Of a stretch of DNA of 64,000 nt, positions 33,689 to 41,815 are shown one piece after another; the stretch's first letter is position 1; each line of letters begins with the position of its first letter. The stretch is taken from positions 7,874,001 to 7,938,000 of the forward strand of contig NZ_CP108938.1 of the NCBI RefSeq assembly GCF_036347135.1. The letters are read 5' to 3'. The notes under the pieces are model-generated. The model was given only the letters and a program-made list of their open reading frames with translations, had not been told where the DNA came from and searched no databases. A program made the position numbers and the translations under genes. The DNA is from Streptomyces sp. NBC_00775 (lineage in GTDB: Bacteria; Actinomycetota; Actinomycetes; Streptomycetales; Streptomycetaceae).

Positions 33689-34498
33689 GTGAAAAAGCTC
33701 TCCGCACGACGACGCCATCCGCTGGCGGCGGTCGTCGTCCTACTCCTCGCGCTGGCGGCCACCGGGGGGCTGTACGCCGCGTTCGCACCCGCGAGCAAGG
33801 CGCAGGCCGATGACACCGCCCAGTCCCTCGCCATCGACGAGGGCAAGAAGCTCTACGCCGTAGGCTGCGCCAGCTGCCACGGCACCGGCGGTCAGGGCAC
33901 CTCCGACGGTCCGAGCCTCGTAGGGGTCGGCGCCGCGGCGGTCGACTTCCAGGTCGGCACCGGCCGTATGCCGGCCCAGCAGCCCGGCGCGCAGATCCCG
34001 AAGAAGAAGGTCATCTACTCGCAGGACGAGATCGACCTGCTCGCGGCGTACATCGCCTCGCTCGGTGCCGGTCCCTCGGTCCCGACGAAGAGCCAGGTCG
34101 ACCCCGCGGACGGGGACATCGCCAAGGGTGGCGAGCTCTTCCGTACCAACTGCGCGCAGTGCCACAACTTCACCGGCAAGGGCGGCGCACTGACGCACGG
34201 CAAGTTCGCGCCGAGCCTGGAGGGTGTCGACCCGAAGCACATCTACGAGGCCATGCAGACCGGCCCGCAGAACATGCCGTCCTTCCCCGACACCACGCTG
34301 TCGGAGAAGAACAAGAAGGACATCATCGCGTACCTCGACGCGGTCAACGGTGACGACACCGAGAGCCCGGGCGGTCTCGAACTGGGCGGCCTCGGGCCGG
34401 TCAGTGAAGGCCTCTTCGGCTGGATCTTCGGTCTTGGCGCCCTGGTCGCCGTCGCCGTCTGGGTCGCCGCTCGGACCGCAAAGGCCAAGAAGTCATGA
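33689..34498 (+). CDS. qcrC: Diheme cytochrome c subunit of the bc1 complex
   Basis: A 269-residue membrane-anchored cytochrome that carries electrons from the Rieske protein directly to CuA, replacing a soluble cytochrome c. An N-terminal anchor (about 10-32) is followed by two heme c motifs, CASCH (about 56-60) and CAQCH (about 154-158), and a C-terminal helix (LFGWIFGLGALVAVAVWVAA). The GTG start at 33689 and the ATGA overlap with qcrA show coupling. Both hemes are intact, as required for the actinobacterial III2-IV2 supercomplex. Confidence 0.97.
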   Translation: MKKLSARRRHPLAAVVVLLLALAATGGLYAAFAPASKAQADDTAQSLAIDEGKKLYAVGCASCHGTGGQGTSDGPSLVGVGAAAVDFQVGTGRMPAQQPGAQIPKKKVIYSQDEIDLLAAYIASLGAGPSVPTKSQVDPADGDIAKGGELFRTNCAQCHNFTGKGGALTHGKFAPSLEGVDPKHIYEAMQTGPQNMPSFPDTTLSEKNKKDIIAYLDAVNGDDTESPGGLELGGLGPVSEGLFGWIFGLGALVAVAVWVAARTAKAKKS

Positions 34499-35568
34499 GT
34501 AGCCAAGACATTCCAGAAGAGAACGTGCCTGCTGAGCGGGCCACCGACGAAGATGCGCACGGTCACGGCGCGGTAGTCCTCGCGGACGAGACGAACCCGT
34601 TCGCGGACCCCGGTCTGCCGCCCCACGAGCACCGCATCCAGGACATCGACGAGCGGGCCGCCAAGCGGTCCGAGCGCGCGGTCGCCTTCCTGTTCACGTT
34701 GTCGATGCTGGCCACCGTCGCCTTCATCACCTCGTACGTGGCGATCCCGAACGACAAGTCGATCTATGTCTTCCCGATCGGGCACGTCAGCGCGCTGAAC
34801 TTCGCGCTGGGTCTGACGCTCGGCGTGGCGCTGTTCTCGATCGGCGCGGGCGCGGTCCACTGGGCCCGCACCCTGATGTCCGACATGGAGATCGCCGACG
34901 AGCGTCACCCGATCGCCGCGGAGCCCGAGGTCAAGGCCAAGGTCCTGGCCGACTTCAAGCAGGGCGCCAAGGAGTCCGCGCTCGGCCGCCGCAAGCTGAT
35001 CCGCAACACGATGTTCGGCGCGCTGGCCCTGTTCCCGCTCTCCGGCGTCATGCTGCTGCGCGACCTCGGTCCGCTGCCCGGCACGAAGCTGCGCCACACG
35101 ATCTGGTCCAAGGGCAAGCTGCTCGTCAACATGAACACGAACGAGCCGCTGCGTCCCGAGGACGTCGCCGTGGGTTCGCTCACCTTCGTCAAGCCCGAGG
35201 GCCTGGAGGAGGACGACGAGGACTTCCAGACACAGATCGCCAAGGCGGCCACGATGATCGTCCGGCTGCAGCCGGACAACATCAAGGACAAGCAAGAACT
35301 CGCGTGGTCCTACCAGGGGATCGTGGCCTACTCGAAGATCTGCACTCACGTCGGTTGCCCGATCTCCCTGTACGAGCAGCAGACGCACCACGTCCTCTGC
35401 CCGTGCCACCAGTCCACCTTCGACCTCTCCGACGGTGCCCGAGTCATCTTCGGCCCGGCCGGTCACCCCCTGCCGCAGCTGCGCATCGGTGTGAACGACG
35501 AGGGCTACCTCGAGGCGCTCGGCGACTTCGAAGAGCCCGTCGGTCCTGCATTCTGGGAGCGCGGATGA
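34495..35568 (+). CDS. qcrA: Rieske iron-sulfur subunit of the bc1 complex
   Basis: A 357-residue Rieske protein, large as usual in actinobacteria: three hydrophobic helices (about 63-85, 95-125 and 175-195), then the Rieske domain. The [2Fe-2S] ligands are in CTHVGCPI (about 282-289) and CPCHQSTFD (about 302-310), with the disulfide Cys present in each box. It passes electrons from menaquinol to QcrC. The ATG overlaps the qcrC stop and its own stop overlaps the qcrB start. Confidence 0.97.
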   Translation: MSSQDIPEENVPAERATDEDAHGHGAVVLADETNPFADPGLPPHEHRIQDIDERAAKRSERAVAFLFTLSMLATVAFITSYVAIPNDKSIYVFPIGHVSALNFALGLTLGVALFSIGAGAVHWARTLMSDMEIADERHPIAAEPEVKAKVLADFKQGAKESALGRRKLIRNTMFGALALFPLSGVMLLRDLGPLPGTKLRHTIWSKGKLLVNMNTNEPLRPEDVAVGSLTFVKPEGLEEDDEDFQTQIAKAATMIVRLQPDNIKDKQELAWSYQGIVAYSKICTHVGCPISLYEQQTHHVLCPCHQSTFDLSDGARVIFGPAGHPLPQLRIGVNDEGYLEALGDFEEPVGPAFWERG

Positions 35569-37202
35569 GCACTGCGACCACCTCCGACTCGCGCTCGCGC
35601 GAGAAGGCGCCCGCCGGTGAGCGGGTAGCCGACTGGGCCGATGGCCGTCTGGGGATCTACTCCCTGGCCAAGTCCAACATGCGCAAGATCTTCCCCGACC
35701 ACTGGTCGTTCATGTTGGGTGAGGTCTGCCTCTACAGCTTCATCATCATCATCCTCACGGGTGTGTATCTGACGCTGTTCTTCCACCCGTCGATGAACGA
35801 GGTGACGTACAACGGCAGCTATGTCCCGCTCCAGGGACAGCTGATGTCGGAGGCGTTCAACTCGACCATGCACATCTCCTTCGATGTGCGCGGTGGTCTG
35901 CTGATCCGGCAGATCCACCACTGGGCGGCGCTGATCTTCCTCGCCGGCATGTTCGTGCACATGATGCGCGTGTTCTTCACGGGTGCGTTCCGCAAGCCGC
36001 GTGAGGTCAACTGGGTCTTCGGATTCCTGCTGTTCGTCCTGGGCATGTTCACCGGCTTCACCGGTTACTCGCTCCCGGACGACCTGCTCTCCGGCACCGG
36101 TGTCCGCTTCATGGAGGGCGCGGTCCTGTCCGTGCCGATCGTCGGCACGTACCTGTCGTTCTTCCTCTTCGGCGGAGAGTTCCCGGGCGGCGACTTCGTG
36201 GCCCGCTTCTACTCGATCCACGTACTGCTGCTGCCGGGCATCATGCTCGGCCTGGTGGTCGGCCACCTGATCCTGGTCTTCTACCACAAGCACACGCAGT
36301 TCGCGGGCCCCGGCAAGACGAACAACAACGTCGTCGGCATGCCGCTGCTGCCGGTCTACATGGCCAAGGCCGGAGGCTTCTTCTTCCTGGTCTTCGGTGT
36401 CATCGCGGCCATCGCGGCGATCGCCTCGATCAACCCGATCTGGGCCATGGGTCCCTACCGTCCGGACATGGTGTCCACGGGCGCCCAGCCCGACTGGTAC
36501 ATGGGCTTCTCAGAGGGCCTGATCCGTGTCATGCCGGGCTGGGAGATCAACTTCTGGGGTCACACGCTCGTCCTGGGCGTGTTCATCCCGCTGATGATCT
36601 TCCCGCTGGTCCTGGTCGCGATCGCGGTCTACCCGTTCATCGAGTCCTGGGTCACCGGCGACAAGCGCGAGCACCACATCCTGGACCGCCCGCGCAACGT
36701 CCCGACCCGGACCGCGTTCGGCGCCGCCTGGATCAGCTGGTACTTCGTCCTGCTCGTCGGTGGCGGCAACGACATCTGGGCGACGCACTTCCACCTGTCG
36801 ATCAACTCGATCACCTGGTTCGTGCGCATCGGATTCTTCGTCGTGCCGGTGCTGGTGTTCCTCGCCACCAAGCGGATCTGCCTCGGCCTCCAGCGCCGGG
36901 ACCACGACAAGGTCCTGCACGGCCGCGAGTCGGGCATCATCAAGCGCCTGCCGCACGGTGAGTTCATCGAGGTGCACGAGCCGCTCAGCCAGGACGCGCT
37001 GCACACGCTCACCGCGCACGAGCAGTACGAGCCCGCTCAGATCGGCCCGACGGTCGACGAGAACGGTGTCGAGCGCAAGGTGGGCGGCACGCAGAGGCTG
37101 CGCGCCAAGCTCAGCAAGGGCTTCTACGGGGAGAACAACCAGATCCCCAAGCCCACCGTCGAGGAGTACAAGGAGATCACGAGCGGCCACGGCCACCACT
37201 GA
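35565..37202 (+). CDS. qcrB: Cytochrome b subunit of the bc1 complex
   Basis: A 545-residue cytochrome b with eight or nine helices and an extended soluble C-terminus (about 420-545), typical of actinobacterial QcrB. Heme ligand histidines lie in IRQIHHWAALIFLAGMFVHM and FYSIHVLLLPG...VVGHL; the quinol-oxidation motif is PDWYMGF in place of PEWY. It oxidises menaquinol and bifurcates the electrons. The ATG at 35565 overlaps qcrA (ATGA); the open frame above it is not used. QcrB is the target of imidazopyridine-type inhibitors in mycobacteria. Confidence 0.97.
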   Translation: MSTATTSDSRSREKAPAGERVADWADGRLGIYSLAKSNMRKIFPDHWSFMLGEVCLYSFIIIILTGVYLTLFFHPSMNEVTYNGSYVPLQGQLMSEAFNSTMHISFDVRGGLLIRQIHHWAALIFLAGMFVHMMRVFFTGAFRKPREVNWVFGFLLFVLGMFTGFTGYSLPDDLLSGTGVRFMEGAVLSVPIVGTYLSFFLFGGEFPGGDFVARFYSIHVLLLPGIMLGLVVGHLILVFYHKHTQFAGPGKTNNNVVGMPLLPVYMAKAGGFFFLVFGVIAAIAAIASINPIWAMGPYRPDMVSTGAQPDWYMGFSEGLIRVMPGWEINFWGHTLVLGVFIPLMIFPLVLVAIAVYPFIESWVTGDKREHHILDRPRNVPTRTAFGAAWISWYFVLLVGGGNDIWATHFHLSINSITWFVRIGFFVVPVLVFLATKRICLGLQRRDHDKVLHGRESGIIKRLPHGEFIEVHEPLSQDALHTLTAHEQYEPAQIGPTVDENGVERKVGGTQRLRAKLSKGFYGENNQIPKPTVEEYKEITSGHGHH

Positions 37203-37231
37203 TCCCCTGGCCGATCGGCATTGATCGCCAC

Positions 37232-37275
37232 GGCAAGAGCCCTCGTCCAGTGCATGGACGGGGGCTCTTTGCCGT
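37232..37275 (+). terminator. Terminator of the ctaE-qcrCAB operon
   Basis: A long stem pairs 37232-37249 with 37255-37273 around GTGCA, with a single bulge. It lies 30 bases after the qcrB stop and includes GGGGGCTCTTTGCC on its 3' side. Confidence 0.8.
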
Positions 37276-37366
37276 CCCCGGGCCTGGATAGGGTGTTCCC
37301 ATCCACAAGGAGTCCCACAAGGACCCACACAGAGTCCCTTTCCGGGGACCGACCCAGGAGCGGCTT

Positions 37367-38431
37367 ATGAGCGCTGTGAACCCCGCTGGAGGCGACACCG
37401 CGGCGGGCCGTTCCTGGCCCGACGTACTGAGCGCGCTGCTCGCCGGGCAGGACCTGAGCGCCGGTGACACGGCGTGGGCCATGGACCGCATCATGAGCGG
37501 TGAGGCCGCGGACGCCCAGATCGCGGGTTTCCTGGTGGCGCTGCGGGCCAAGGGCGAGACGGTCGAGGAGATCACCGGCCTCGTGGAGACCATGTACGCC
37601 CACGCGAAGCCGCTGCACATCCCGGGGCCGGCCGTCGACATCGTCGGTACGGGCGGAGACCGGGCCAAGACGGTCAACATCTCGACGATGTCCGCCATCG
37701 TGATCGCGGGTACCGGGGCGAAGGTCGTCAAGCACGGCAACCGGGCGTCGTCCTCGGCGAGCGGCTCGTCCGACGTGCTGGAGCGGCTCGGCATCAACCT
37801 GGACCTGTCGCCCGAGCGGGTGGCACAGGTGGTGGAGGAGGCCGGGATCACCTTCTGCTTCGCGGCCAAGTTCCATCCCTCGATGCGGTTCGTCGGCGCG
37901 GTCCGGCGCGACCTGGGGATTCCGACCTCGTTCAACCTCCTGGGCCCGCTGACCAACCCCGCCCGGGTCACCGCCTCGGCGATCGGCTGCTTCGACACCC
38001 GGATGGCGGGGCTCATCGCCGGCGTACTGGCAGAACGCGGCTCGTCCGCGCTGGTCTTCCGGGGTGACGACGGCCTCGACGAGCTGACGACCACGGCCAC
38101 CTCCCGGGTGTGGGTCGTCCGCGACGGCAAGGTGACCGAGGAGGCCTTCGACCCGCGGGACGTCGGCCTTGAGATCGTCCCGGTGGAGGCACTGCGGGGC
38201 GCCGACCCCGAGTACAACGCGGGGGTCGCCCGACGGCTCCTGGACGGCGAGACGGGCGCGGTGCGGGACGCGGTCCTGCTGAACTCGGCGGCGGCCCTGG
38301 TGGCCCTGTCGCCGACCGACGTGCCCCTGGTGGACCAGCTCCGCGCCGGGATGGAGAAGGCGGCGCAGTCGATCGACTCCGGGGCCGCGAAGAGGACTCT
38401 TGAGCGGTGGGTGGCGGCCAGCAGCGCCTGA
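37367..38431 (+). CDS. trpD: Anthranilate phosphoribosyltransferase
   Basis: TrpD transfers phosphoribose from PRPP to anthranilate, step two of tryptophan synthesis. The 354-residue protein has the PRPP and Mg motifs [18 protein letters not shown] (about 87-104), [29 protein letters not shown] and [10 protein letters not shown]. The ATG at 37367 follows CAGGAGCGG. It stands apart from other trp genes but adjoins the bc1 operon, as Rv2192c does in mycobacteria. TAGGGT at 37288-37293 may be its -10 box. Confidence 0.96.
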   Translation: MSAVNPAGGDTAAGRSWPDVLSALLAGQDLSAGDTAWAMDRIMSGEAADAQIAGFLVALRAKGETVEEITGLVETMYAHAKPLHIPGPAVDIVGTGGDRAKTVNISTMSAIVIAGTGAKVVKHGNRASSSASGSSDVLERLGINLDLSPERVAQVVEEAGITFCFAAKFHPSMRFVGAVRRDLGIPTSFNLLGPLTNPARVTASAIGCFDTRMAGLIAGVLAERGSSALVFRGDDGLDELTTTATSRVWVVRDGKVTEEAFDPRDVGLEIVPVEALRGADPEYNAGVARRLLDGETGAVRDAVLLNSAAALVALSPTDVPLVDQLRAGMEKAAQSIDSGAAKRTLERWVAASSA

Positions 38432-38478
38432 GCCGTCGGGCCGTACGCCGGCTCCTCCGCCGTACGCGATGTGATGCG

Positions 38479-38508
38479 AGGCGCAGTCCGGATCCTGGAC
38501 TGCGCCTT
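38479..38508 (+). terminator. Terminator after trpD
   Basis: A perfect 11-bp stem AGGCGCAGTCC/GGACTGCGCCT (38479-38489 with 38497-38507) with a seven-base loop, 47 bases after the trpD stop. Confidence 0.8.
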
Positions 38509-38534
38509 GCGCGTCGAAGATCTTCTGGCAAGAT
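38507..38534 (+). promoter_or_regulatory. Candidate promoter of the SAM-IV-controlled transcript
   Basis: TTGCGC (38507-38512) and CAAGAT (38529-38534) are 16 bases apart. Initiation six or seven bases downstream would start the RNA right at the riboswitch. Confidence 0.45.
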
Positions 38535-38540
38535 GCTGTA

Positions 38541-38660
38541 TCAGGTCATGAGTGACAGTCATGAGGCCCCGGCCGACTGTCCGGCAACCCTCCGTCCGTG
38601 GCGGGGTGCCCCGGGTGAAGACCAGGTCGTAGGCAGCGAGGTCTACGGCAAGCGCGGACC
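38541..38660 (+). ncRNA. SAM-IV riboswitch
   Basis: The RNA opens with GGTCATGAGTGACAG and closes its core with CCCCGGGTGAAGACC (P1 GGTC at 38544-38547 with GACC at 38620-38623). Between these are the signature pieces GGCCCCGGCC, TCCGGCAACCCTCC and GGCGGGGTGCC. A downstream hairpin (GTAG...CTAC near 38629-38651) agrees with the extra SAM-IV arm. These elements match the SAM-IV class known in actinomycetes, which binds S-adenosylmethionine and represses methionine/cysteine-related genes. It lies about 200 bases upstream of the aminotransferase start; the intervening sequence (38661-38850) holds no gene I can support. Confidence 0.88.
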
Positions 38661-38863
38661 CCTCGCCACTCACTTGAGTGGATACAGCCCAGGGGTCCTG
38701 GTCGTTCGAGGGAGCCTTCTGTGAGCAAGCGAATGCGATAGGGCGTAGCGCCCCACTTCCGCGTACCCCTTTTCACCTTCTTCGCCTTTCCTGCGCTGAG
38801 CCGTCCGTACCCCGGTGTACCCGCTCGCGCAGCGATCCCGCCTGCCTCTCACAGGAGCTCGCC

Positions 38864-40225
38864 ATGTCTGTCTCCACCGCTGCCGCCGACCAGACCGTTT
38901 GTGCCTCCCTGCCCGTTCTGGGACGAGATGTGACCGTCCCGCTCGTCACCGGTGGCGAGGTCACCTACGCCGCGCTCGACTACGCCGCCAGCGCCCCGGC
39001 CCTGCAGCGGGTGTGGGACGACGTGGCGGCGTACGCCCCCTACTACGGCAGCGTGCACCGTGGCGCCGGCTACCTCTCGCAGCTGTCCACCGACCTGTTC
39101 GAGAACTCCCGCGAGACCGTCGCCGAGTTCCTGGACTGCCGCGAGGGCGACCAGGTCGTCTTCACCCGCTCCACCACCGACTCGCTCAACCTGCTCGCCG
39201 CCACTCTTCCGGCCGACTGCCAGGTCTTCGTCTTCGAGACCGAGCACCATGCGTCCCTGCTGCCGTGGAAGGACGCCAGGGTCACCTACCTCAACGCCCC
39301 GCGCAGCCCGCGCCAGGCCGTCGAGACGCTGGAGCGCGCCCTCGCCGACCGCGACCCCTACGGCCCGGCCCTCGTCTGCGTCACCGGCGCCTCGAACGTC
39401 ACCGGTGAGCTGTGGCCGGTGCGCGAGCTGGCCGCCGCCGCCCACGCGCACGGCGCCCGTATCGTCCTCGACGCCGCGCAGCTGGCCCCGCACCACCCGG
39501 TGTCCGTCCGCGACCTGGACGTCGACTGGGTCGCCTTCTCCGGCCACAAGCTGTACGCGCCCTTCGGCTCCGGTGTGCTCGCCGGCCGCTCCGACTGGCT
39601 GCGCGAGGCCGAGCCGTACCTCGCGGGCGGTGGCGCCAGCCGTAAGGTGTCGCGCCGTACGGACGGTGGCGTGGACGTGGAGTGGCACGAGAGCGCCGCC
39701 CGGCACGAGGCCGGCTCGCCGAACGTGATCGGCGTCTACTCGATCGCGTCCGCCTGCAAGGCCCTCACCGAGGCGGGCTTCGACACCCTCGTCGCCCGTG
39801 AGCAGCACCTGATCGACACGGTCCGCGCGGGTCTCGCGGAGGTCCCCGAGGTGCGCGTCCTCTCCCTCTTCGGTGACGACGCCCCGCGGGTCGGCGTGAT
39901 CTCCTTCGTCGTCGAGGGGTGGAACAGCTCGCACTTCGCCGCGGCGCTCTCCGCGGAGTACGGCATCGGGGTGCGCGACGGTCTGTTCTGCGCCCATCCG
40001 CTGGTGCGCACCCTCCTCGGCAGCGACCCGCAGACCCAGGGGGAGTGCGGTGCCCCCGAGGCCGCGCCCGGCGAGAAGTCCCTGAACGCCATCCGTGTCA
40101 GCTTCGGTGCGGGTACCCCCGACGAGCACGTCGAGCGCTTCGTCACCGCCGTGCGGGAACTCGTCCGGGACGGTGCGAAGTGGCAGTACCGCACGGAGGA
40201 CGGCCGCTGCGTTCCCGCGGTCTGA
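38864..40225 (+). CDS. Class V aminotransferase/cysteine desulfurase-like PLP enzyme under SAM-IV control
   Basis: A 453-residue fold-type I PLP enzyme. The PLP lysine is in AFSGHKLYAPFGSG (about 225-238), with EHHASLLPW, TGASNVTGELWP and VLDAAQLAPHHP. It resembles cysteine desulfurases, but the canonical SSGSSC Cys loop is replaced by VRDGLFCAHPL, which does carry a Cys. The SAM-IV riboswitch upstream implies a role in sulfur amino acid metabolism, perhaps cysteine/methionine interconversion or sulfur salvage; the reaction is not known. AGGAG lies seven bases before the ATG at 38864; the upstream in-frame extension runs back into the leader and is rejected. Confidence 0.92.
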   Translation: MSVSTAAADQTVCASLPVLGRDVTVPLVTGGEVTYAALDYAASAPALQRVWDDVAAYAPYYGSVHRGAGYLSQLSTDLFENSRETVAEFLDCREGDQVVFTRSTTDSLNLLAATLPADCQVFVFETEHHASLLPWKDARVTYLNAPRSPRQAVETLERALADRDPYGPALVCVTGASNVTGELWPVRELAAAAHAHGARIVLDAAQLAPHHPVSVRDLDVDWVAFSGHKLYAPFGSGVLAGRSDWLREAEPYLAGGGASRKVSRRTDGGVDVEWHESAARHEAGSPNVIGVYSIASACKALTEAGFDTLVAREQHLIDTVRAGLAEVPEVRVLSLFGDDAPRVGVISFVVEGWNSSHFAAALSAEYGIGVRDGLFCAHPLVRTLLGSDPQTQGECGAPEAAPGEKSLNAIRVSFGAGTPDEHVERFVTAVRELVRDGAKWQYRTEDGRCVPAV

Positions 40226-40242
40226 GCCATCGGTTGTGTGTC

Positions 40243-40377
40243 GGCTGCGGGCCGGTGGGGGCCGTTCGCGCAGTTCCCCGCGCCCCTAAAAGGGGCGCGG
40301 GGAACTGCGCGATCTTTTAGGGGGGTCTGGGGGCGCAGCCCCCAGGGATGGGACGGGTAGGGGCGGCGGGGGCGAGA
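40243..40377. repeat. Dispersed palindromic repeat with G-rich tail, copy 5
   Basis: GCGCAGTTCCCCGCGCCCCT (40268-40287) pairs perfectly with 40291-40310 across AAA. The shared tail (40322-40377) has G-runs at 40345-40372. It fills the convergent gap between the aminotransferase and the RAM-domain gene. Confidence 0.85.
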
Positions 40378-40378
40378 A

Positions 40379-40660
40379 CTAGTTGTCGAGGCCGATCGCG
40401 AACGCTGCCTCGAGGTCGTGCTGGGAGTACGTGCGGAAGGCGACGTGGGTGTCCGTGGCCTCGACACCCGGGATCTTGCTGATCCGCCCGGGGATGACGT
40501 CCGCGAGGTCGTCGTGGGCCTTCACCCGGACCATGGCGATCAAGTCGTACGTGCCGGTGACGGAGAAGACCTCGCTGACAGCGTCCAGCGCGGCGATCGA
40601 CTCGGCGATCTCGGGGATCCGGTCCACGCTGGTCTTGATGAGGACGATCGCGGTGATCAC
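40379..40660 (-). CDS. Stand-alone AsnC/Lrp RAM-domain protein
   Basis: A 93-residue protein consisting only of the Lrp/AsnC ligand-binding (RAM) fold: MITAIVLIKTSVDRIPEIAE, VSEVFSVTGTYDLIAMVRV and PGVEATDTHVAFRTYS. There is no helix-turn-helix. Such proteins probably bind amino acids or modulate full-length Lrp regulators. The GTG at 40660 overlaps the rhomboid stop (GTGA), so it is the second gene of that operon. Confidence 0.92.
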   Translation of the reverse strand: MITAIVLIKTSVDRIPEIAESIAALDAVSEVFSVTGTYDLIAMVRVKAHDDLADVIPGRISKIPGVEATDTHVAFRTYSQHDLEAAFAIGLDN

Positions 40661-41400
40661 GGCTGGTTCTCTCCCTCGGGGGCGGTCGTTGGAGCCTTCA
40701 CTCTAGTCGCCCGGCCGAAACGCACCCATGCGTAGACGAACCCCAGCGAGAAGCCCACCAGGTGGGCCAGATAGGCGACCCCGGGGCCGGAGGTGTCGCG
40801 GCCCGCCGCCAGCCATTGCAGGGTGACCCAGAAGGGCAGCACCACCCAGGCGGGGAAGCGCAGCGGCAGGAAGAAGAGGAACGGGAAGAGACTGGTCACC
40901 CGGGCCTTGGGGAACAGGTACAGGAACGCGCCGAGGACCGCGGAGATCGCCCCGGAGGCGCCGACGAGGGACTGCTGCGAGGCGGCGTTGGCGGCGGCGT
41001 AGCCCAGCAGGGCGAGGTAGCCGCAGCCGACGTAGAAGAAGGCGAACTGGATGTGGCCCATGCGTTCCTCGGTCATCGCCCCGAAGACGTAGAAGAAGAG
41101 CATGTTGCCGAGGAGGTGGAGCCAGCTGCCGTGGATGAACAGGGCCGTGGCGGGGGTGAGGGCTTCGCGCGGGGCTCCGCCGAAGAGGTCGGTGGGCACC
41201 ACGCCCCAGCGCCGGAAGTAGGCCTGCTGCGCGACCAGCAGCTCGTCCCCGGTGCCGTACGCCGGATTGAGGCCCGCCGCCGGGCCGATCACGAAGATCA
41301 GGCAGCACAGGGCGATCAGCCCGTATGTCACCGGTGCGGACTGGTTCCGCATCGCCCTGCCGACCGCCGTCATCGCGTTGCTGATCATGGTGCAGAGCAT
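40657..41400 (-). CDS. Rhomboid intramembrane serine protease
   Basis: A 247-residue protein with six to seven helices. Motifs are HGSWLHLLGNMLFFYVFG in helix 2, the catalytic Ser in VGASGAISAVLG and the catalytic His in AYLAHLVGFSLGF, so an active Ser-His dyad is expected. It cleaves within or near transmembrane segments; substrates are unknown. The start at 41400 lacks a Shine-Dalgarno sequence; ATGs at 41388 and 41373 are alternatives. It is divergent from the zinc-ribbon gene across 141 bases. Confidence 0.92.
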   Translation of the reverse strand: MLCTMISNAMTAVGRAMRNQSAPVTYGLIALCCLIFVIGPAAGLNPAYGTGDELLVAQQAYFRRWGVVPTDLFGGAPREALTPATALFIHGSWLHLLGNMLFFYVFGAMTEERMGHIQFAFFYVGCGYLALLGYAAANAASQQSLVGASGAISAVLGAFLYLFPKARVTSLFPFLFFLPLRFPAWVVLPFWVTLQWLAAGRDTSGPGVAYLAHLVGFSLGFVYAWVRFGRATRVKAPTTAPEGENQP

Positions 41401-41541
41401 GGCGTAACGGGACCGATGCGCACAGACCGCCTCGCCGCCGTGGACGGCCGAGCGTCGGGTACCCGCCAGGCCTTAGGGTTACGAGCCACACGCACCGGGA
41501 GACTGGCGCTGGACGGACACTAGAAGGAAAGCGACTGCCAC

Positions 41542-41781
41542 ATGACGGTTCCCCTGCCGGATGCCAAGACTCGCTGGCGCTGCACGCTCTGCGGCAATCT
41601 CACGCGTTTCGACGTGACCCGCTCGTCGAAGGTCGTCGAGTATGTGCACCTCGACCTGGCCGGTGAGCCGAACGTCGAGGAGCGCGAGGTGGTCAGTGAG
41701 ACCATCGAGTCGGTGCGGTGCCGCTGGTGCAATGCCGTGGATCAGGTGGAACTCGTGGACAGGCCGGGCGCCGGCTCCTGA
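41542..41781 (+). CDS. Small zinc-ribbon-like protein
   Basis: A 79-residue protein with two CxxC pairs, CTLCGN (about 14-19) and CRWCN (about 60-64), likely one zinc site. AAGGAAAG precedes the ATG by about 10 bases. The function is unknown. It lies 34 bases before the NYN-domain gene in the same direction, so the two are probably co-transcribed, suggesting an RNA-related role by association only. Confidence 0.82.
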   Translation: MTVPLPDAKTRWRCTLCGNLTRFDVTRSSKVVEYVHLDLAGEPNVEEREVVSETIESVRCRWCNAVDQVELVDRPGAGS

Positions 41782-41815
41782 GGGAGCGGGCCCCGCACGG
41801 ATATTGGGGTGACGG

